Source: Chitinophagaceae bacterium (lineage in GTDB: Bacteria > Bacteroidota > Bacteroidia > Chitinophagales > Chitinophagaceae). From it: a DNA stretch of 14,216 nucleotides. The stretch spans positions 1 through 14,216 of the forward strand of contig PLXD01000608.1 in NCBI GenBank assembly GCA_003151295.1, in the 5' to 3' direction. The position numbers and the translations under genes are program-made. Below the pieces are notes generated by a model, which saw only the letters and a list, made by a program, of their open reading frames with translations, was not told where the DNA came from and made no database searches. Of the stretch, positions 7,945 to 14,216 are shown piece by piece (within the stretch, counting starts at the first letter, position 1; every line of letters begins with the position of its first letter).

Positions 7945-10900
7945 ATGAAAAATATTCTATCCGCATTTTTTATACTATTCACTATTACGACCTCTTTCGC
8001 GCAGGGTTCCACCGACCAGCGTACGACGACCACGCGGATCGCGGATCTACTGGCAATGATGCCCGCCCAAAATAAGGAGGAGTTCCAAAAAAATTTAGAG
8101 AATACTGCCGCACTGGGCGAAGACGGGCTGACAGAAATGACCCTCATGCTCCAGGCACCCGGCACCGGTGACAATACCCATGTGGAATATGCCCTTGCCA
8201 GTTATTCCTATTATACGACCCGATCCGGTAACGAGACCTTGCGTTCCGCCGCCACGAGGGCTTTTGTTAAGGCCCTGGATAAGACCGCCGACAAAGAAAG
8301 CAAAGCCTTTATCATCCGGCAGTTGCAGATCACCGGAAATGACGATGCCGTTGCCGCGCTGCAACCTTATCTGTTAGATGAAAGGCTGAGTGACCCTGCT
8401 GCCAGGGCTCTCGTTAAAATCCATACGCCATCCGCCGGACAGGCTCTGCTCGATGCACTCAAAAACGCCTCCGGCAACACGCGCCTGAGCCTGGTCCAGG
8501 CCCTCGGCGATAGCCGGTTCAGTCCCGCCGCCACTGCTATCGGCGCTCTCGCTAACACCGATGACGTAAAACTCACCAAAATCGCCCTCTATGCCCTGGG
8601 CCGCATCGGCGACCCCGCTTCTGAATCGATCCTGAAGATTGCCGCAGCGAAGAGCGGCTATAAATACGAGCCCACGTGCGCCACTGCGGCGTATACTGAT
8701 TATGCGCAACAATTATCGCTCAATGGAAACCAACGGATCGCGGAAATGATCGCCCGCAGTCTCCGGAATGCCACGCCAGGGGACGACCAGGTAGCGGCCC
8801 ACACCACCGCCTTGAAATTATTGGTGGATATACAGGGAGAAAAAAGCCTCCCACTGCTGACCGAAGCCCTCGATGAAAAGAACCCTCAATATCGCGAAGC
8901 AGCCCTGAAATATGCCTTGCTCTTCCCCGGCAAAGCCGCAACGGAAGAATGGTTGAAAAAACTGAAATCCGAAAACAAGAACAAGGAAGTAAAACGGGAG
9001 ATCCTAACGATGCTGGGTAAAAGCAGACAGGCAGAGGCGCTGCCCGCCGTATTACAAGCCCTGAAAGATGAAGATGCGGGCGTAAGGCTCAGCGCCATCA
9101 AAGCAGCCGGACAGATCGGCGAGGAGCAATCCCTACCCGCCCTGCTCGAAGTAATGAAAAAAGGCAACCCGCATGACATCCAGGCGGTTAAAAATACGCT
9201 CCTGGTCATGAAGGGAAAGGGTATCCCCGATGCACTCGGGAATGCCCTGGCTTCGATGCCGACACCCGGTAAAGCCGCCCTCATAGATGTACTGGCTGCC
9301 CGTTCCGCAGACAGCCGGATCAACGATGTGCTGCCCCTCGTCAAGAGTAGCGATACGGCCGTCAGCCACGCAGCTTATGCCGCCCTGAAATCGATGGCTA
9401 CCCCGGCAACCCTTCCCCAACTCTTCCCCTTGCTGCTGAACACCACCCAACCCAACGGGATCCGTGCCGTGCAGGATGCCATTATCGCTGCCAGCGCAGG
9501 AATCAAGGATACTGCCCAACGTACCGACAGGATACTCACGGAGATGAAGCAGGCACCTGCGGATAAACAATTCCTATTCTACGATGTCCTGGCCGGGATT
9601 GGCAGCAAACAGGCACTGCAGGTCGTCTCCGCCGCATTCGAAAGCGGCAACGACCCAACCAAAAAAGCCGTCGTCAGCTCCTTATCCAACTGGCCAACCG
9701 CCGTCGCAACGGAACCTCTCTACCGGATAGCCCGCGGGGAAGGCAACGATGCTTATTTCGGGGAGGCCCTCAAAGGGTATATCCATCTCGTGAGCATTTC
9801 TTCCTACCCTGCAGATCAGAAGCTCCTGCTCCTGCGCCGGGCTATGGATATTGCAAAGACTACGACCCAGCAACAGGCTATTTTAGAAGAGGTACAAAAC
9901 TGTAAAACCTTTATCGCCCTGGTATTCGCCGGTAACTACCTGGACAACGCCGCCTTGCAACAACAGGCTGCCGTCGATGTGATGAATATTGCCCTCTCCA
10001 ACAAATCCTGGAGCGGCGCCGTGATCCGCAACCTGCTGGAAAAAACCATCGCCGTACTGAAAGGAGGAGACAGCGAGTATCAGAAACAGGGTCTCCGCAA
10101 ATACCTGGCGGAAATGCCTGCAGGAGAAGGACTGGTACCAATGTTTAACGGAACTGACCTTACCGGTTGGAAAGGACTGGTGGAAAACCCCATCAAAAGA
10201 GCCCGGATGGATGCAGCCACCCTGCAGAAGGCACAGGGGAAAGCCGATGAAGACATGCACAAGAGCTGGTTTGCGAAGGACGGCACGCTCCAATTCAGTG
10301 GAAACGGCGAAAATCTCTGCACCGTAAAAAAATATGGCGACTTTGAAATGTATGTCGATTGGAAGATAGACCCGGACGGCGATGCCGGCATCTATCTCCG
10401 CGGCTCTCCGCAAGTCCAGATCTGGGATACTTCCCGCAGGAACGTAGGCGCCGAAGTAGGATCCGGCGGTCTCTATAACAATGACGTTCACGAGAGCAAG
10501 CCCCTCGTGCTGGCCGATAATGCCATCGGGGAATGGAACAGCTTCCATATTATCATGATGGGTGACCGCGTCACCGTCTACCTGAATGGAATACTGGTCG
10601 TGAATAATACCATCATGGATAACTATTGGGACCGTAAACTTCCCATCTTCCCGGAAGAACAGATCGAACTGCAAGCTCATGGCAGACATGTCGCCTACCG
10701 CGATCTTTATATCGCCGAGATCCCCCGCCCCACTCCCTACACCCTGAGCGAAGAGGAGAAAAAGGACGGCTTCGATCTCCTTTTCGACGGCACCAATATG
10801 TTCCAGTGGACGGGGAATACGACGGAATACTCCATCGAGGATGATGCCATTGCCGTACACCCCATCGGAGGCAATCACGGAAACTTATACACGAAGAATG

Positions 10901-11388
10901 AATACCAGGATTTCGTATATCGATTCGAATTCCAGCTCACTCCCGGCGCCAACAATGGGATCGGTATCCGCGCGCCCCTGGAAGGAGATGCCGCTTATGT
11001 AGGCATGGAGATCCAGGTATTGGACAACGAAGCCGATATGTACCGCAACCTGCATGCATACCAGTATCATGGTTCGGTATATGGCGTCATCCCGGCTAAA
11101 CGCGGCTTCCTCAAGCCCGTGGGCGAATGGAATACGGAAGAGATCACTGCCATCGGTAACCATATAAAGGTCATCCTGAACGGGACCACCATCCTCGACG
11201 GGGATATCACCGATGCCATTAAGAACGGTACCGCGGACAAGAGAGATCATCCAGGCCTGAAAAACGTCAAAGGACATTTGGGCTTCCTCGGACATGGCGA
11301 CGTCGTGCGATTCAGGCACATGCGCGTGAAAGACCTGACCGCAGCGGAAGCAACCCAGACTCCCGCAAAGAAGAAAAAGAAGAAATAA
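7945..11388 (+). CDS. Secreted HEAT-repeat protein with two 3-keto-disaccharide hydrolase (DUF1080) domains
   Basis: The protein has 1147 residues. A Sec signal peptide (1-20, ending TSFAQ) sends it to the periplasm or beyond. Residues about 30-720 are helical HEAT/PBS-lyase-like repeats, clearest at about 133-232 and 340-420 (ALPAVLQALKDEDAGVRLSA, then SLPALLEVM). Then come two DUF1080 domains. The first is about 730-930 (FNGTDLTGW at 734, DFEMYVDWKI, DAGIYLRG, VQIWD). The second is about 943-1130 (FDLLFDGTNMFQW, NNGIGIRAP, GMEIQVLD, YHGSVYG). DUF1080 proteins have a concanavalin-like fold, and characterised members cleave 3-keto-glycosides. The two copies differ in detail, so they may not share a function. 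It ends in six lysines. Together with the upstream oxidoreductase this suggests oxidation-dependent glycoside cleavage; the pairing is a known pathway logic, but the substrate is not known. Confidence 0.9.
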   Translation: MKNILSAFFILFTITTSFAQGSTDQRTTTTRIADLLAMMPAQNKEEFQKNLENTAALGEDGLTEMTLMLQAPGTGDNTHVEYALASYSYYTTRSGNETLRSAATRAFVKALDKTADKESKAFIIRQLQITGNDDAVAALQPYLLDERLSDPAARALVKIHTPSAGQALLDALKNASGNTRLSLVQALGDSRFSPAATAIGALANTDDVKLTKIALYALGRIGDPASESILKIAAAKSGYKYEPTCATAAYTDYAQQLSLNGNQRIAEMIARSLRNATPGDDQVAAHTTALKLLVDIQGEKSLPLLTEALDEKNPQYREAALKYALLFPGKAATEEWLKKLKSENKNKEVKREILTMLGKSRQAEALPAVLQALKDEDAGVRLSAIKAAGQIGEEQSLPALLEVMKKGNPHDIQAVKNTLLVMKGKGIPDALGNALASMPTPGKAALIDVLAARSADSRINDVLPLVKSSDTAVSHAAYAALKSMATPATLPQLFPLLLNTTQPNGIRAVQDAIIAASAGIKDTAQRTDRILTEMKQAPADKQFLFYDVLAGIGSKQALQVVSAAFESGNDPTKKAVVSSLSNWPTAVATEPLYRIARGEGNDAYFGEALKGYIHLVSISSYPADQKLLLLRRAMDIAKTTTQQQAILEEVQNCKTFIALVFAGNYLDNAALQQQAAVDVMNIALSNKSWSGAVIRNLLEKTIAVLKGGDSEYQKQGLRKYLAEMPAGEGLVPMFNGTDLTGWKGLVENPIKRARMDAATLQKAQGKADEDMHKSWFAKDGTLQFSGNGENLCTVKKYGDFEMYVDWKIDPDGDAGIYLRGSPQVQIWDTSRRNVGAEVGSGGLYNNDVHESKPLVLADNAIGEWNSFHIIMMGDRVTVYLNGILVVNNTIMDNYWDRKLPIFPEEQIELQAHGRHVAYRDLYIAEIPRPTPYTLSEEEKKDGFDLLFDGTNMFQWTGNTTEYSIEDDAIAVHPIGGNHGNLYTKNEYQDFVYRFEFQLTPGANNGIGIRAPLEGDAAYVGMEIQVLDNEADMYRNLHAYQYHGSVYGVIPAKRGFLKPVGEWNTEEITAIGNHIKVILNGTTILDGDITDAIKNGTADKRDHPGLKNVKGHLGFLGHGDVVRFRHMRVKDLTAAEATQTPAKKKKKK

Positions 11389-11448
11389 TCCAACCGGAGC
11401 CTTCGGATCAAACCGGGGCATCCCAGGATACTGTAGAATATTATAGAC

Positions 11449-11482
11449 AAAGCCCTCCGCGAAAACGGAGGGCTTTTCATTT
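11449..11482 (+). terminator. Intrinsic terminator after the DUF1080 gene
   Basis: AAAGCCCTCCG (11449-11459) pairs perfectly with CGGAGGGCTTT (11466-11476) around the loop CGAAAA and is followed by TTTTCATTTT. It lies 60 bases past the stop and ends the plus-strand operon. The stem could also act for the converging aldo/keto reductase gene, but the T-run on that side is poor. Confidence 0.9.
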
Positions 11483-11542
11483 TATCGTGGTTTTATCGAA
11501 TTCAGAAATGTAGTCAAAAAAATCGCTTCCATCCGGACCTAT

Positions 11543-12529
11543 CTAACTCTTATCGACATACCTGTAGTTCGACTCGTTATACCGGTCTCCCGTGTTCGGA
11601 TACCGCGCAAGCAACTTTTCTATTTCCTGCAACTTTTCTCGTGTCAGTTCCACGTCCACCGCACCGGCATTGTCCAGTAAATATTTTCTCCGCTTGGTGC
11701 CGGGTATGGGAATGATATATTCCCCCTTCGCCAATACCCAGGCCAAAGCCAGTTGAGCCGGCGTACAATGGATGGAGCCCGCAATCGCCGCGAACCCTTC
11801 GGAAAGATGTTTGTTGTTTTCCTCATGTTCCTGCTGATAACGCGGCAGCGTCTTCCTGAAGTCATTCTCAGCCAGTTCATTTACATGCAAAGTGTTTGTG
11901 ACAAGGCCCCGCGCCAACGGGCTGAAAGGGATGAAAGAAACACCCAGTTCCTTACAGACAGGCAAGATGTCCTTTTCCACCTCGCGGGTCAGTAAGGAAT
12001 ACTCGCTTTGCAAGGCGCTGATGGGGTGAACGGCATGCGCTCTTCTCAACGTCCGGGCCGAAGCCTCCGATAATCCCAACCATCTTACTTTGCCCTCTTT
12101 TACCAGACCGGCCATAGCCCCGACCATTTCTTCAACCGGTATATCCGGGTCGATACGATGTGCATAATAGAGATCTATGGTCTCCGTTTTCAGGCGTTTC
12201 AGGCTTTTCTCAATGGCAGTCTTCATATAAGCAGGAGAACCGTCGAAAAAGCCCGGCTGGCCATCGACCCCAGGCCGGAAACCAAACTTCGTAGCAATAA
12301 ATATCTTCTGCCGGTTGGGCTGTAGTACCCGCGCTACCAATTCTTCATTTTTACCATTGGCATAGATGTCGGCCGTATCCCAAAAGTTGATGCCGATCTC
12401 AATGGCTTTTTCCAGCGTAGCGATCGATTCCACATCGTCGGGTACGCCATAGGCATGGTTCATTCCCATACACCCCAGACCGATTGCGGATAAGCGTATA
12501 CCTGTTTGTCCTAACGTCCTGTATTGCAT
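11543..12529 (-). CDS. Aldo/keto reductase
   Basis: The protein has 328 residues, the usual length for NADP(H)-dependent aldo/keto reductases, a cytoplasmic (beta/alpha)8 barrel family. The catalytic tetrad is visible: Asp51 and Tyr56 in WDTADIY, Lys81 in ATKFG and His124 in YYAHRID. The N-terminal [18 protein letters not shown] and the late PIPGTKR nucleotide-binding segment are also typical. There is no signal peptide. The closest general type is the YhdN/AKR13-like group of broad-specificity reductases. It converges on the DUF1080 operon and diverges from the lipoprotein gene, so it is probably monocistronic. A link to keto-sugar metabolism is possible but has no support beyond proximity. 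Confidence 0.93.
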   Translation of the reverse strand: MQYRTLGQTGIRLSAIGLGCMGMNHAYGVPDDVESIATLEKAIEIGINFWDTADIYANGKNEELVARVLQPNRQKIFIATKFGFRPGVDGQPGFFDGSPAYMKTAIEKSLKRLKTETIDLYYAHRIDPDIPVEEMVGAMAGLVKEGKVRWLGLSEASARTLRRAHAVHPISALQSEYSLLTREVEKDILPVCKELGVSFIPFSPLARGLVTNTLHVNELAENDFRKTLPRYQQEHEENNKHLSEGFAAIAGSIHCTPAQLALAWVLAKGEYIIPIPGTKRRKYLLDNAGAVDVELTREKLQEIEKLLARYPNTGDRYNESNYRYVDKS

Positions 12530-12544
12530 TGATCAGATTTCCTG

Positions 12545-12575
12545 CAAAGTTCCGGGAATATTCATTCATATGCAA
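12545..12575 (-). promoter_or_regulatory. Candidate promoter of the aldo/keto reductase gene
   Basis: On the minus strand TTG (12575-12573) is followed after 20 bases by GAACTTTG (12552-12545), which matches the Bacteroidota -7 consensus TAnnTTTG at all but the first base. The start codon is only 15 bases further on, so the transcript would have a very short leader. Motif-based inference only. Confidence 0.35.
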
Positions 12576-12643
12576 CACTCCTCCTCTTTTGCGTGTCCAT
12601 AACAAGAGAATCTGCCCTTCCGCATTAACTTTATCCCCTTATC

Positions 12644-13410
12644 ATGAGAATGGATCTTTTTACCAGAAATACCGGAATCGTTCTTCGCACAATGGGAATC
12701 GCCCTTGGCTTGTCATTTTGCTGGGAGCCTGCAGGAAAGAGGCTGCTCCCTGTTCCGGCAACTGCGGCATACTACAGGTGGAAGGAACCGTCTACGACCT
12801 GTCTACCAACCTGCCGCTAAGCGGCCAGCCTATTTCCGTAACGCTGACCCAGGACCAATTTTGCCTGCCCTGCTTGTCCTACAAGCTGGCATCGGGACTG
12901 TCGGATAATAACGGGCACTTTCAATTGTCCTATTCATTGGATACAAACCTGCTGAAAGAATATCACATCATCGTTTCCGTACCGGTTCCCTCCAACTATA
13001 TTTTATTTCCCGTGCTGAGAGACTCCCTGAACAGCAAGACCAACCAGTCTACCCAGTCCGCCAATACCCGCAATTTCGGGTATACAAACCTCGACAGCAT
13101 GCAAAACCTGAAATTCGGATTCTATGCTTCAACCCCCTTGAAGGTGAACCTGCACCGGGTCTCCGCGATCGTTCAACAAGCCCCTCTCTTCTTCCTGTAT
13201 GCCAATATCAACGGTTCCGATATCCTGAGCTCCTTGTCGATCGTCCAGACAGCAACCAACAAAGACACCTCCCTGGTCATAAACACCTCTCCCAATCTTT
13301 TCACACGAATAAACTGGAACAAATACACAACGGCTACCGAAGTGCAATCCGCTATCGATTCGGTAAAATGCACGCCGGGCGGAAATAATGCGATTGATAT
13401 TTATTACTAA
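12644..13410 (+). CDS. Cysteine-containing lipoprotein of unknown function, frameshifted in the signal peptide
   Basis: I do not recognise the family. From ATG 12644 the frame reads MRMDLFTRNTGIVLRTMGIA, then LGLSF, and then leaves the signal. One added T in the TTTT run at 12716-12719 continues it as LLGACRKEAAPC, a proper lipobox and acylated Cys, and the frame then runs to the stop with about 255 residues in total. The only ATG in the downstream frame (12484) lies antisense inside the aldo/keto reductase gene and encodes no signal, so I reject it as the start. The mature part begins with a Cys-rich stretch (CRKEAAPCSGNC), then a beta-rich segment like carboxypeptidase-regulatory/transthyretin folds (LQVEGTVYDLSTNLPLSGQP), a CLPC motif, and a Ser/Asn-rich remainder. 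It converges on the permease gene with 9 bases between the stops. Confidence 0.75.
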
Positions 13411-13419
13411 GTATCCGGA

Positions 13420-14216
13420 TCACTCGCTCCTCAACGCGTGTACCGGGTCTGCCAGCGCGGACTTGAAAGCCTGGTAGCTCACGGTAGCAAAGGTGATCAC
13501 CAGGGCCGAAACACCCGCCACCGCAAACATCCACCAACTAATAGGCGTTCTATAGGCGAAATCCTCCAGCCATTTATTCATGATCCACCAGGCCAGTGGC
13601 GAAGCGATCACGATAGCAATCAATACCAATCTTATAAAGTCGGATGTAAGCAAGTGTACGATGGAAGTCACCGAAGCGCCGAGCACTTTGCGAACGCCGA
13701 TCTCCTTTACACGTTGTCCGACGGCATGAAGGATCAATCCGAACACGCCGAGAGCAGCCAGCAGCATCGTGAGCGTGCTAAAGAAAACAAACAACTGCTG
13801 CAATTTTGACTCGGTCTCGTATTGCCGGCTCAGCGTTTCCTCCACCCACTTCATCTCCAGCGACCTGCCGGGATAGAATTTCCTCCATAATGCCTGCAGG
13901 GCAATCATGACCTGCTTTTCCGAGCCGGGTCTGACCCTGACAAGCATGCCTCCATTGTTCATCGAATGCATGGCAATGATAAAAGTAGGCCCTGTCATTT
14001 GCCGCAACGATTCGTTATTGACATCCTCAATGATCCCTACAGGATTGGTAAAATCATTTTTTATTGACATATTTAGTTTGCTGACATGCAACAGGCGCGC
14101 AGTCGTCGCCGTGATAAGAGAAGCTTGACGCCGGGTTCCGGGAGGAGAATAAGGAGAAAAACTGGAATCTTCCACGGCGTCCGTCCTGTTTTCAGGATTC
14201 AGCAGGCGTCCGCTAC
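13420..14216 (-). CDS. FtsX/MacB-like ABC transporter permease, C-terminal part
   Basis: The frame is open at the right edge, so the start and the N-terminal membrane segment are missing; 265 codons remain. The visible periplasmic part contains PVGIIEDVNNESLRQ, as in MacB-PCD domains. The FtsX domain follows, with three membrane segments (around FVFFSTLTMLLAALGVFGLI, LVLIAIVIASPLAWWIM and WMFAVAGVSALVITFATV) and the conserved cytoplasmic motif RVKEIGVRKVLGAS (about 13672-13713). It ends in DPVHALRSE, the usual terminus of these large Bacteroidota permeases, which are commonly about 800 residues. They work with a MacB/LolD-like ATPase, often encoded elsewhere, in efflux or envelope stress. The substrate is unknown. 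Confidence 0.92.
   Translation of the reverse strand, partial: SGRLLNPENRTDAVEDSSFSPYSPPGTRRQASLITATTARLLHVSKLNMSIKNDFTNPVGIIEDVNNESLRQMTGPTFIIAMHSMNNGGMLVRVRPGSEKQVMIALQALWRKFYPGRSLEMKWVEETLSRQYETESKLQQLFVFFSTLTMLLAALGVFGLILHAVGQRVKEIGVRKVLGASVTSIVHLLTSDFIRLVLIAIVIASPLAWWIMNKWLEDFAYRTPISWWMFAVAGVSALVITFATVSYQAFKSALADPVHALRSE

Noticed and set aside
9883..10878. Long open frame of 331 codons on the minus strand
   Set aside because: It is antisense to the DUF1080 gene, has no recognisable motifs, and is explained by codon bias of the real gene. The same holds for the 246-codon frame at 6687-7427.
11543..12529. Aldo/keto reductase as the 3-keto-sugar reductase of the locus
   Set aside because: It is in a separate transcription unit behind a terminator, has no LacI-type site near it, and belongs to a broad family; proximity alone is not enough.
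12626..12633. TAACTTTA as the -7 element of the lipoprotein gene
   Set aside because: It resembles TAnnTTTG, but no TTG lies at the right distance upstream.
12484..12643. ATG at 12484 as the start of the plus-strand lipoprotein gene
   Set aside because: It lies antisense inside the aldo/keto reductase gene, and the extra residues carry no lipoprotein signal placed before the GACRKE lipobox. The ATG at 12644 plus one base gives a normal signal.
12716..12750. Programmed frameshift in the unknown lipoprotein, with GGGAGC...GCTCCC as stimulatory stem
   Set aside because: The bases at the break (A TTT TGC) do not form a slippery heptamer, and the 6-bp stem has a 16-base loop; an indel is more likely.

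Overview
The window looks like chromosomal DNA of a Bacteroidota bacterium, most likely from the Chitinophagaceae or a close relative. The signs are a SusC/SusD pair, an FG-GAP/VCBS lipoprotein gene next to it, a twin-arginine Gfo/Idh/MocA oxidoreductase, 3-keto-disaccharide hydrolase (DUF1080) domains, Bacteroidota-like promoter elements, and a gene ending like the MacB/FtsX-type permeases that are abundant in this group. Family placement is inference; there is no rRNA or marker gene here.

Layout. On the minus strand, reading leftward from about 5.7 kb, lie a SusC-like TonB-dependent receptor (2683-5706), a SusD-like lipoprotein (867-2626) and the 5' part of an FG-GAP/VCBS lipoprotein gene (1-729, cut by the window edge). 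Diverging from them on the plus strand are a Tat-exported Gfo/Idh/MocA oxidoreductase (6564-7835) and a 1147-residue secreted protein with HEAT-like repeats and two DUF1080 domains (7945-11388), closed by a clear hairpin terminator. The 857-bp divergent intergenic region (5707-6563) carries five LacI-type GCAAACGTTTGC sites, two on the susC side and three on the oxidoreductase side, with a 14-bp tandem repeat next to the susC-side pair.

How the genes may work together. SusC/SusD would bind and import a glycoside. In the periplasm the Tat oxidoreductase would oxidise it to a 3-keto-glycoside, and the DUF1080 protein would cleave that. There is no recognisable classical glycoside hydrolase in the window, so this reads as a LacI-controlled glycoside-utilisation locus using oxidation-dependent cleavage. 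The substrate cannot be read from sequence.

The right part is unrelated: an aldo/keto reductase (11543-12529, minus), a cysteine-containing lipoprotein of unknown function (12644-13410, plus), and the C-terminal part of an FtsX-like ABC permease (13420-14216, minus).

The main oddity is that two lipoprotein genes (susD and the unknown one) are each out of frame by one base inside the signal peptide, both at a short homopolymer and both needing one added base. In susD the site also has a slippery-type heptamer followed by a hairpin. Assembly error is the simplest explanation, but recoding or phase switching deserves a test.
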